Positions 26,350 to 34,840 of a DNA stretch of 64,000 bases are shown here, in pieces. Under the pieces are notes generated by a model. The model worked only from the letters and a program-made list of their open reading frames with translations, did not search any database and had not been told where the DNA came from. Source of the stretch: Lachnoclostridium sp. An14 (GTDB lineage Bacteria; Bacillota; Clostridia; Lachnospirales; Lachnospiraceae); the NCBI RefSeq assembly GCF_002160755.1, contig NZ_NFLE01000004.1:1-64000 (forward strand), written 5' to 3'. Made by a program: the position numbers and the translations under genes. Every line of letters starts with the position of its first letter. Position 1 is the first letter of the stretch.

Positions 26350-26477
26350 ATTGGACCTCCTGTGCTTTTATATTTGTGGTTGGCAGACCTACTTTTATTC
26401 TAGCACAGGAGTTACTTTTATCTAAAGATCTTCCCTCCCCCTGCATAGCAGGGGGTTTATTTTTTCTGTGACACAAT

Positions 26478-26515
26478 AAAAAGCAGGCAGCGTCCCAGAT
26501 GGGCCGTCTGCCTGC
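26478..26515 (-). terminator. Intrinsic terminator of the 250-nt minus-strand leader RNA
   Basis: On the minus strand GCAGGCAG (26515-26508) pairs with CTGCCTGC (26490-26483), followed by TTTTTATT. No sizeable gene ends here, so it closes a leader or small RNA that starts near 26731. Confidence 0.7.
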
Positions 26516-26687
26516 CTGTTCTCCCTCGCGCCAGGGAGCACGGATCATTTCACGCAAAGCTGCCAGGCGCGCAAAAACGCCTGGATATGAGGGTGATTCA
26601 TGGCTCTGTCCGCAAAATAAGTACGACAAAAACAGCCCATCCATATATGATGGGGCGAAACCTTTCGCTTGTTTTATTGTCCCGTAT

Positions 26688-26705
26688 TTAGCGAACAGAC
26701 GACAT
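26688..26705 (-). CDS. Tiny leader ORF MSSVR
   Basis: ATG TCG TCT GTT CGC TAA follows GGGAGGTGG (26718-26710) at working distance, about 26 nt after the predicted transcript start. Leader ORFs of this size (for example MTASMRLR ahead of mef genes) sense stalled ribosomes. No homology is claimed. Confidence 0.45.
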   Translation of the reverse strand: MSSVR

Positions 26706-26737
26706 CAAGCCACCTCCCTTTCTTTTATGCTTTTCCG

Positions 26738-26766
26738 AGCATAGCACAGAATTGGCGGAATGTCAA
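26738..26766 (-). promoter_or_regulatory. Strong minus-strand promoter
   Basis: On the minus strand TTGACA (26766-26761) and TATGCT (26743-26738) have a 17-bp spacer, with TG one base before the -10. It drives the leader RNA, and originally probably the MFS gene. Confidence 0.7.
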
Positions 26767-26851
26767 ATCCAATGAAAAAGGAGAACGGATGGAAAAATAG
26801 GAGAAAATCGAGCTGTCCGCGGATTGTTCTGGAAAAAAAGTGAGAAAATGG

Positions 26852-26880
26852 TTGACATGGGGCGATGGATATTTTATAAT
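26852..26880 (+). promoter_or_regulatory. Consensus promoter of the amino-acid uptake operon
   Basis: TTGACA (26852-26857) and TATAAT (26875-26880) with a 17-bp spacer match the sigma-A consensus at every position. The divergent promoter at 26738-26766 starts about 85 bp away. Confidence 0.85.
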
Positions 26881-26930
26881 GTTACCATATTAGCAGACTA
26901 AAGTGATGGACGAAACAGGGAGGATATGGT

Positions 26931-27860
26931 ATGAAAAGAAGATTGGGAAATAGATGGGGACTGGCGGCAGTGGTGATGGCAGGGCTGATGATGAGCGGCT
27001 GTTCCGCTCTGGGAACGGTGGAGACTCCGCCGGCAGGAACCGGCGAAGTGCTGGCGACCACCCAGGAGAGCGCGGAGGAGACGGCGGCGGCCAGCGGAAA
27101 CCGGCTGGAGCAGATCAAGGAGAGAGGATACCTGGAGGTAGCCACGGAGCCCTATTTCGCTCCCAATGAGTTCATTGATCCTACCAGACAGGGAGACGAT
27201 AAGTACGTGGGAGCGGACATCGAGCTGGCCCGTTACATCGCCGATTCCCTGGGTGTGGAGTGCCGGATCGTACCTCTGGAATTCACCGCAGTGCTCAGCA
27301 GCGTGACGGAGGGAAAATACGACATGGCCATTTCCGCTCTGGCCTACACCCCCACGAGGGCGGAGGCTATGGAGCTTTCTGATGGATATTACTACGACGC
27401 GGACGCCACCTGGTACGGCCTTCTGGTACGGGAGGAGGACCTGGATGAGATCAAAAGCGCCGACGACTTAGGCGATAAGACCGTAGTGGTGCAGAGCGGT
27501 TCCCTGCAGGAGCTGTTCCTCCAGCAGCAGGTTCCGGCCTGCAAGGAGGAGAAACGGGTTTCCGCCACCACCGACGGGTTCCTGATGGTTCAGGAGGAGA
27601 AAGCGGACGCCTGCATCACGGCAGCCACCACCGCCCAGCTGTTTTTAGACGCCAATCCCGACTGCGGGATGGCCCTGGTAGACGGATTCCGGTTTGTGGT
27701 GGATGAGACTACCCAGGGAACGAGAATCGGCATGAAAAAGGGCGAGACGGAGCTGGCGGCGGAAGTAAACCGCATCATCGCCGAGGTGACGGAAAAGGGT
27801 CTTTACAAGGAATGGTATCAGGAGTATTCAGAATATGCCACGAGCCTGGGCATCAATTAA
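26931..27860 (+). CDS. Amino-acid ABC transporter substrate-binding lipoprotein
   Basis: This 309-residue SBP_bac_3 family protein has a basic n-region (KRR), a hydrophobic helix and a lipobox ending in Ser-Gly-Cys24, so it should be lipid-anchored outside the membrane. The family opening RLEQIKERGYLEVATEPYFAPNEF is followed by GADIELARYIADSLGV and the ligand-loop region YDMAISALAYTPTRAEAM. It probably binds a polar amino acid or a dipeptide-like compound. The next genes are the permease and an M20 amidohydrolase; no ATPase gene is adjacent. Confidence 0.87.
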   Translation: MKRRLGNRWGLAAVVMAGLMMSGCSALGTVETPPAGTGEVLATTQESAEETAAASGNRLEQIKERGYLEVATEPYFAPNEFIDPTRQGDDKYVGADIELARYIADSLGVECRIVPLEFTAVLSSVTEGKYDMAISALAYTPTRAEAMELSDGYYYDADATWYGLLVREEDLDEIKSADDLGDKTVVVQSGSLQELFLQQQVPACKEEKRVSATTDGFLMVQEEKADACITAATTAQLFLDANPDCGMALVDGFRFVVDETTQGTRIGMKKGETELAAEVNRIIAEVTEKGLYKEWYQEYSEYATSLGIN

Positions 27861-27875
27861 TAGGGAGGAAACACC

Positions 27876-28541
27876 ATGCTGGAGACGATCATCAAAATTT
27901 TAAATAAATATGGCTTTGTGTATGTCCAGGGCCTGGCGGGGACCCTCTGCCTGGCAGGGATCACCATTGTGGCTGGAACGGCCCTGGGAACGGCCCTGGC
28001 CCTGATGCGGATGACGAAGATCCGCCCCCTGGAGCTTTTCGTAAAGGGGTATATCTGGATTTTAAGGGGGACGCCCATCCTGCTGCAGCTGTATTTCTTC
28101 TGGATCCTGCTGCCGAAGGTGGTGCCGTTTAAGATTTCTGACGTGGCCAGCATCATCATTGCCCTGATCGTCAATTCCGGCGCTTACGTGGCGGAGATTA
28201 TCCGGGCCGGAATCCAGGCAGTGGATTCCGGGCAGATGGAGGCCGCCAGAAGCCTGGGGCTTACGGGAACCCAGGCCATGCGCAAGGTGGTCCTGCCTCA
28301 GGCGGTGAGAAACATTCTTCCGGCCCTGGGAAATGAATTTGTGAACATGATCAAGCAGGTGTCCCTGGCGTCTGTGTTCTTTATCAATGAGCTGACCACT
28401 TCCTATAAGACGGTGCAGGCGGCCACCTACATTCCCATCGAGCCCATCATTATCGCGGGCCTGATCTATCTGCTGGTGACTACGGTGCTGTCCCAGGCAG
28501 TGGGCGTGATGGAGTATAAGATCCGTCTGAGCGAGGGCTGA
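27876..28541 (+). CDS. Amino-acid ABC transporter permease
   Basis: This 221-residue HisM/GlnP-type permease has about five helices and the EAA loop EAARSLGLTGTQAMRKVVLPQAVRNILP that docks the ATPase. An intact EAA loop implies that an ATPase encoded elsewhere completes the importer. It lies 15 bp behind the binding-protein gene. Confidence 0.88.
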   Translation: MLETIIKILNKYGFVYVQGLAGTLCLAGITIVAGTALGTALALMRMTKIRPLELFVKGYIWILRGTPILLQLYFFWILLPKVVPFKISDVASIIIALIVNSGAYVAEIIRAGIQAVDSGQMEAARSLGLTGTQAMRKVVLPQAVRNILPALGNEFVNMIKQVSLASVFFINELTTSYKTVQAATYIPIEPIIIAGLIYLLVTTVLSQAVGVMEYKIRLSEG

Positions 28542-28620
28542 CCGCGTTTCGGAAACAGCTGTTTGAACAGACATACAGGGGCCAAATCCCTGAAAACAGG
28601 ACAGAAAGGGGAACATTTCC

Positions 28621-30060
28621 ATGAACGACAGAGCGTGGATCGAGGAGTTTATAGAAAAAAACCAGGACCAGTTTGTAAAGGCCAACGATGACATCTGGTC
28701 CTACGCGGAGCTGGCCTTTAAGGAGGAGAAATCCGCCGCCCGGCTGGAGTCCATGTTAAAGGACTGGGGCTTTGAGGTGGAGACGGGAGTGGCAGGGATT
28801 CCCACCTGCTTTACCGGCACCTACCGCCAGGGGAGCGGAAAGCCGGTGATGGGAATTTTGGGAGAGTACGACGCCCTGGCGGGACTGAGCCAGGAGGCGG
28901 GAGTCACGGAAAAACGGGAGAGAGAGCCGGGTGGGGCCGGTCATGGCTGCGGCCACTGCGCCCTGGGAACCGGCTCTCTGGCTGCGGCTGTGGCGGTGAA
29001 GGAGTACCTGCGGGAGACGGGAAAGAACGGCACGGTGATCTACTTTGGCTGCCCCGCGGAGGAAGGGGCCGGCTCCAAGCAGTTTATGGCCAGAGCGGGA
29101 GCCTTTGATGGGGTAGACTTCGTTTACACCTGGCATCCGGCCACGGTGAACCAGGTGGAGGCGGTTCACTCCAACGCCATCATGGGAGCCAATTTCCGGT
29201 TTAAGGGAGTGTCCTCCCACGCCGGTTCCACGCCCTTCCTGGGCAGAAGTGCCCTGGACGCCTGTGAGCTCATGGGCGTGGGCTGCAACTATCTGCGGGA
29301 GCACGTGATCCCGGAGGCGCGGATCCACTACGCCTACATCGACACCGGCGGAACGGCCCCCAACGTGGTGCAGGATCACGCCTGTGTCCGCTACGAGGTG
29401 CGGGCCCCCTACGTGTATCAGGTGAAGGAGCTGTTTGAGCGGGTGAAGGAGGTGGCCAGAGGCGCCGCTATCATGACGGGAACCACCATGGAGTGCGAGC
29501 TGGCCATGGCGTTTACGGAGTACCTGCCAAACAACGCCCTGGCGTCGGTGGCGGACGCCTGCATGAGGGAGATTGGAGCTCCCAAGTGGAGTGAGGAGGA
29601 TTACCGGCTGGCCAAGGCGTATCTGGACACCTACAACGAGGAGACGAAGGCCAGGATCAGACGGAGCGCCGAGGAGCTTTACGGGGAGCGGGCGGAGGAA
29701 GTGCTGGCCCGTCCTCTGGACAGCGAGGTGCACCCCTTTGACCCGGCGAAGATCCGGCTCCAGGCCGGCTCCACGGATGTGGGGGACGTGGGCTACGCCG
29801 TTCCCACCCTGAATCTGCAGGTGGCTACCGCCTGCGTGGGAAATGTGGGCCACACCTGGCAGATGACGGCCCAGTCCTGCAGCCCCCTGGCCCACAAGGG
29901 CCTGCTGACGGCAGCCAAGGCCATCGCCTTGAGCTGCGTCCGCACCATGGAGCAGCCGGAGGTGATGGAGAAGGCCAAGGCCGAGGTGGCCAGACGAAAC
30001 GGCGGAAAATATGAGTGTCCCCTGCCGGATTCTGTGCAGCCTCCGTTGGATACGTATTAA
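28621..30060 (+). CDS. M20-family amidohydrolase (AbgB-like)
   Basis: This 479-residue metallopeptidase-like hydrolase of the M20D group has metal-ligand motifs GAGHGCGHCALGTG, PAEEGAGSKQF and a His in FVYTWHPATVN. The dimerisation domain begins near VSSHAGSTPF. Closest in style to p-aminobenzoyl-glutamate hydrolase subunit B and related N-acyl amino-acid hydrolases. Position behind an amino-acid uptake pair suggests it cleaves the imported conjugate, an inference. A strong terminator follows. Confidence 0.83.
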   Translation: MNDRAWIEEFIEKNQDQFVKANDDIWSYAELAFKEEKSAARLESMLKDWGFEVETGVAGIPTCFTGTYRQGSGKPVMGILGEYDALAGLSQEAGVTEKREREPGGAGHGCGHCALGTGSLAAAVAVKEYLRETGKNGTVIYFGCPAEEGAGSKQFMARAGAFDGVDFVYTWHPATVNQVEAVHSNAIMGANFRFKGVSSHAGSTPFLGRSALDACELMGVGCNYLREHVIPEARIHYAYIDTGGTAPNVVQDHACVRYEVRAPYVYQVKELFERVKEVARGAAIMTGTTMECELAMAFTEYLPNNALASVADACMREIGAPKWSEEDYRLAKAYLDTYNEETKARIRRSAEELYGERAEEVLARPLDSEVHPFDPAKIRLQAGSTDVGDVGYAVPTLNLQVATACVGNVGHTWQMTAQSCSPLAHKGLLTAAKAIALSCVRTMEQPEVMEKAKAEVARRNGGKYECPLPDSVQPPLDTY

Positions 30061-30125
30061 TATGTACCTGCCTGGGTGCAGGCAGGAAAGAATGTCAAGA
30101 ACAGAAAAATAGACAGTGCGTGGAA

Positions 30126-30178
30126 ACAAAACAGAGAGCTGGGATCCATTCCGAGGATTCCGGCTCTCTGTTTTGTGT
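30126..30178. terminator. Bidirectional terminator
   Basis: ACAAAACAGAGAGC (30126-30139) pairs perfectly with GCTCTCTGTTTTGT (30163-30176). T-rich sequence on both strands serves the amidohydrolase operon and convergent purF. Confidence 0.85.
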
Positions 30179-30220
30179 TTGGTTTCTGGTTTCTGATTGA
30201 AAATGTTTCCTTACATTCCC

Positions 30221-31690
30221 CTACTGTTCCAGGATGTTGCGGATGTCCCCGTCGGGCACATCCATGGGGTAATGGCCGTCAAAGCAGGCTTTGCACAGGG
30301 GCAGGCCGCCGGCCATGGTGTCCAAGTCCTCCAGCCGCAGGTAGCCCAGGGAGTCGGCTCCGATGAGGGAGCGGACGGCCTCCAGGGAGTGGGAGGAGGC
30401 GATGAGCTGACGGTTGGAGGGGACATCGGTGCCAAAGTAGCAGGGGTGGAGGAAGGGCGGGGAGGAAATCCGCACATGAACCTCCGCCGCCCCCGCCTGG
30501 CGGAGCATTTTCACCAGCACGGACATGGTGGTGCCCCGCACCAGGGAGTCGTCCACCAGCACCAGCCGTTTTCCCCGCACCACTGGCTCCAGAATGCCGA
30601 ATTTCATCCGCACGGCACTCTGGCGGTCCTGGTCGGTGGGGCGGATGAAGGTGCGGCCCACATAACTGTTTTTGGTGAAGGCCAGGGCAAAGGGGATGCC
30701 GGATTCTTTGGCAAAACCGGCGGCGGCCGTCAGGCCGGAGTCGGGGACGCCCACCACCAGGTCTGCCTGGGCGGGGCAGGAGCGGGCCAGACACTCCCCG
30801 CTCTTTAGCCGGGCGCTGTAGACGGGGACGCCGTCAATGGCGCTGTCTAAGCGGGCAAAGTAAATGTATTCAAAGACGCAGCGGGCCGTCCGCTCCGGGA
30901 CGGAGGGGAGAAAGCGGGAGGAAAGGCCCTGTTCCGTGATGGTGAGGATCTCCCCTGGAAGGAGGTCCCGGACAAATTCCATGCCCAGGGCGGTTAAGGC
31001 GCAGCTTTCTGAGGAGAGGCCGTAGGCGTCTCCCCGTTTTCCCAGGCAGAGGGGTTTTAAGCCGTGGGGATCGCGGACGCCGATGAGCTTTCGGGGGCTG
31101 GCGATGGCTAAGGCGTAGCCGCCCTGGAGGCGTTTCGCCGTTTTTTCCACCGCCGTCTCCACAGAGTCGGAGTGGATCCGCTCCCTGGCAATGCCGTAGG
31201 CGATCACCTCGGAGTCGATGGTGGTGCGGAAGATGGCGCCGCCGTACTCCTGTTCCCGGCGAAGTTCGGCGGCGTTTACCAGGCTGCCGTTGTGGGCCAG
31301 GGCCAGGGTGCCCTTGATGTAGTTTAAGACCAGGGGCTGGGCGTTTTCCAGGGAGGTGGAGCCGGAGGTCGAGTAGCGTACGTGGCCCACGCCCAGGTTT
31401 CCCTTAAGGGAGGAGAGGGTGGCGCTGTCAAAGACCTCGCTCACCAGGCCCAGCCCTTTGTGAAAGCAGATGTTTTTCGGCGGGCCGGAGGTGGAGGAGA
31501 CGGCGATGCCGCAAGATTCCTGGCCCCGGTGCTGGAGGGCGGAGAGGCCCAGGCAGATGTGGGCGGCCACGTCCTGGCCGGAAGGGTCAAAGAGGGCAAA
31601 GACGCCGCATTCCTCCCGCAGGCCGGTGATGGGGGCGGCGGACTCACTGCAGGATGGGGAAGGGAACTGGTTGTGATTTTGATGGTTCAT
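30221..31690 (-). CDS. purF: Amidophosphoribosyltransferase
   Basis: PurF makes phosphoribosylamine from PRPP and glutamine, the first purine step. The 489-residue protein has a propeptide of 27 residues, then the nucleophile Cys28 (LREECGVFALFD), the class II glutaminase domain (QHRGQESCGIAVSS, HNGSLVNAAELR) and the PRPP loop LVDDSLVRGTTM. The start is set by AGGAGG 8 nt upstream. The open frame continues upstream through repeat copy D and is not coding there. It is separated from the other purine genes of the window. Confidence 0.94.
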   Translation of the reverse strand: MNHQNHNQFPSPSCSESAAPITGLREECGVFALFDPSGQDVAAHICLGLSALQHRGQESCGIAVSSTSGPPKNICFHKGLGLVSEVFDSATLSSLKGNLGVGHVRYSTSGSTSLENAQPLVLNYIKGTLALAHNGSLVNAAELRREQEYGGAIFRTTIDSEVIAYGIARERIHSDSVETAVEKTAKRLQGGYALAIASPRKLIGVRDPHGLKPLCLGKRGDAYGLSSESCALTALGMEFVRDLLPGEILTITEQGLSSRFLPSVPERTARCVFEYIYFARLDSAIDGVPVYSARLKSGECLARSCPAQADLVVGVPDSGLTAAAGFAKESGIPFALAFTKNSYVGRTFIRPTDQDRQSAVRMKFGILEPVVRGKRLVLVDDSLVRGTTMSVLVKMLRQAGAAEVHVRISSPPFLHPCYFGTDVPSNRQLIASSHSLEAVRSLIGADSLGYLRLEDLDTMAGGLPLCKACFDGHYPMDVPDGDIRNILEQ

Positions 31691-31732
31691 AAGGAAAACC
31701 TCCTGGAATGAATGAAATAAGGGGGAAACGGA

Positions 31733-31820
31733 GTGTGTACTTGGCGCACTCCGCGCAAAGGAAAATGGCTGCTGGCGCAGCCGCGCTCCGGCGCGAGTGT
31801 GCGCCAAGCGCACACTTTTT
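31733..31820 (+). repeat. Dispersed modular intergenic repeat, copy D (core module)
   Basis: From GCGCACTCCGCGCAAAGG (31744 on) to GCGCACACTTTTT it is almost identical to the middle and end of copy C. The end, GTGTGCGC-x3-GCGCACAC plus T-run, is itself a terminator-like hairpin on the plus strand. It lies in the purF leader, in reverse orientation to purF. Confidence 0.75.
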
Positions 31821-31874
31821 AAAACGCCAATGGCACAGGGCGCCGGGAGATCCGGCGCCCTGTACTGGCGTTTT
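31821..31874. terminator. Hairpin between glnN and purF
   Basis: AAAACGCCA at one end pairs with TGGCGTTTT at the other, and inside ACAGGGCGCCGG pairs with CCGGCGCCCTGT. The stem is very stable and ends in TTTT on each strand. It probably terminates glnN. Confidence 0.65.
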
Positions 31875-31882
31875 CATATGAT

Positions 31883-33976
<2,094 letters not shown>

Positions 33977-34063
33977 AATAGGAATCCTCTCCTTTCCGTC
34001 TGCCTGTATGCAGGCAGGGGCGCTTTCATGATTGATTGTCGCGTATCTTCCGGAAAACGAAAC

Positions 34064-34110
34064 AAAAAAAGAGGGTGCTTGGCCGTCATTGACCAAAGCA
34101 CCCTTGCTTT
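34064..34110 (-). promoter_or_regulatory. ANTAR-responsive antiterminator/terminator in the glnN leader
   Basis: On the minus strand, hairpin P1 is AAAGC-AAGGGT-GCTTT (34110-34095) and P2 is GGTC-AATGAC-GGCC (34094-34081), directly adjacent. Both have six-base loops with A at position 1 and G at position 4, the known ANTAR recognition rule. A terminator (34103-34073: GGGTGCTT with AAGCACCC around P2, then TC and seven T) is mutually exclusive with P1. The ANTAR protein at 44087 is the obvious partner. Confidence 0.85.
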
Positions 34111-34119
34111 ATGTGGTGT

Positions 34120-34147
34120 AGTATACTCGAAATTTTTCGATTGTCAA
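34120..34147 (-). promoter_or_regulatory. glnN promoter
   Basis: On the minus strand TTGACA (34147-34142) and TATACT (34125-34120) have a 16-bp spacer. Transcription would start a few bases before P1 of the ANTAR motif. Confidence 0.75.
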
Positions 34148-34248
34148 GAGTTTTTTTGAAATTTAAAAGGAGAAAAAAGATGGAAAAAAAGATGGGACGG
34201 ATTTTCCGCCTTTTGCTACAAATATTAAAAAAATGAATAAATTGGGGC

Positions 34249-34277
34249 TTTACAAATCGGACAAATTGGAATATGAT
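34249..34277 (+). promoter_or_regulatory. Promoter of the pyrG-gltBD-glnA operon
   Basis: TTTACA (34249-34254) and TATGAT (34272-34277) with 17 bp between them. The start of transcription would lie shortly before the attenuator at 34301. Confidence 0.7.
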
Positions 34278-34300
34278 ATTCGCTTATAAAAGAGCATTTG

Positions 34301-34368
34301 GAGACAAGGGCGTCTTAAAACCGGACGGCCGGGCATACCGGCGGTTCTGGGGTTAAGGCCCCTTTTTT
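34301..34368 (+). promoter_or_regulatory. Candidate ANTAR-type attenuator of the pyrG-glt operon
   Basis: A hairpin GAGAC-AAGGGC-GTCTT has a hexaloop with A1 and G4, like P1 of the glnN leader. Its loop and 3' arm are the 5' arm of a long terminator (AAGGG and GTCTTAA pairing with TTAAGGC and CCCTT, with an inner AACCG/CGGTT stem), ending in six T. The second hexaloop is not clear: the interior hairpin has a five-base loop. The operon encodes an ANTAR protein, so autoregulation is plausible. Confidence 0.6.
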
Positions 34369-34493
34369 CGTAACGGGAAACGGTGTTTCCCGTTACGAAA
34401 GGCCTCCGGCAGGAGGCGCACTCCGCGCAAAGGAAGATGGCTGCTAATGCAGCCGCGCTCCGGCGCGAGTGTGCGCAATAGCGCACACTTTTT
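34369..34493 (+). repeat. Dispersed modular intergenic repeat, copy C (longest)
   Basis: Order: a 13-bp palindrome CGTAACGGGAAAC/GTTTCCCGTTACG, CCTCCGGCAGGAGG, GCGCAC, a 60-bp module TCCGCGCAAAGG to GCGCGAG, and a terminator-like GTGTGCGC/GCGCACAC with T-run. Copies A and B lack the 60-bp module; copy D has only it and the end. It abuts the T-run of the operon attenuator. Confidence 0.8.
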
Positions 34494-34670
34494 GTAGGAT
34501 ACAAAGGTTCCAAAGTCGAATATTCGTTGCAAGCTTGCTTGCGAACGGGTGGTTGACCTTGGAACCTGCCGGAACCATGAATAAGGAGCCGTTTTTCGCA
34601 GAAAAACGAGCGGATTATGAATGGTTCCGGCGGGATTGCGGGAGTGCGGAGCACGGAGCAATCCCGTATC
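34494..34670. other. Gene-free, hairpin-rich segment ahead of pyrG
   Basis: No gene is supported here. Three long complementary sets follow each other: AGGTTCCAA with TTGGAACCT (inner TTCGTTGCAA with TTGCGAA), GCCGGAACCAT with ATGGTTCCGGC (inner GTTTTTC with GAAAAAC), and GGGATTGC with GCAATCCC. It may be another decayed small mobile element or part of the operon leader; I see no diagnostic ends. Confidence 0.5.
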
Positions 34671-34730
34671 CGTAGCCATGGGAACCTGCGTTTCCCGTTA
34701 CGAAAAGCCTCCGGCGGGAGGCTCCGTTTC
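34671..34730 (+). repeat. Dispersed repeat, degenerate copy E
   Basis: CGTAGCCATGGGAAC is followed by GTTTCCCGTTACG and GCCTCCGGCGGGAGGC, the first half of the modular repeat with an eroded left arm. Confidence 0.6.
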
Positions 34731-34840
34731 CAAATGTTCCCATCCAAACGCTTACAACAGCCGGAAACGTCCGGCGGCGCGGCAGGCCCGCGGACGGAGG
34801 TTCCGTTTTTATGACTGCCGGCAGAAAGGAGATCAGGTCA

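Larger units (their letters stand above)
25672..26462 (-). mobile_element. IS200/IS605-type insertion sequence (tnpA only)
   Basis: A single Y1 transposase gene is flanked by subterminal hairpins instead of inverted repeats, the hallmark of this family: CCACCGGCTTAGCCGGTGG at 25675-25693 (right end) and CCCCCTGCATAGCAGGGGG at 26437-26455 (left end). Exact cleavage sites cannot be fixed without an empty site. No tnpB is present. Between tnpA and the right end there is a run of further short hairpins. Confidence 0.85.
26478..26731 (-). ncRNA. Candidate regulatory leader RNA (attenuator or sRNA)
   Basis: A consensus promoter and an intrinsic terminator define a transcript of about 250 nt. It contains a five-codon ORF, then hairpins with stems GCGAAA/TTTCGC, CCCATC/GATGGG, CCAGGCG/CGCCTGG and CTCCCT/AGGGAG, then the terminator. 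CGTCTG inside the tiny ORF can pair with CAGACG next to the terminator's 5' arm, a possible antiterminator. This is the anatomy of ribosome-stalling attenuators ahead of resistance pumps. The next non-mobile gene on this strand is the Mef-like pump. An independent small RNA is the alternative. Confidence 0.55.

Noticed and set aside
26336-26644. 102-codon minus-strand ORF between the IS and the uptake operon
   Set aside because: It runs through four RNA hairpins, the terminator and the left end of the IS, has no RBS, and its composition follows the hairpins.
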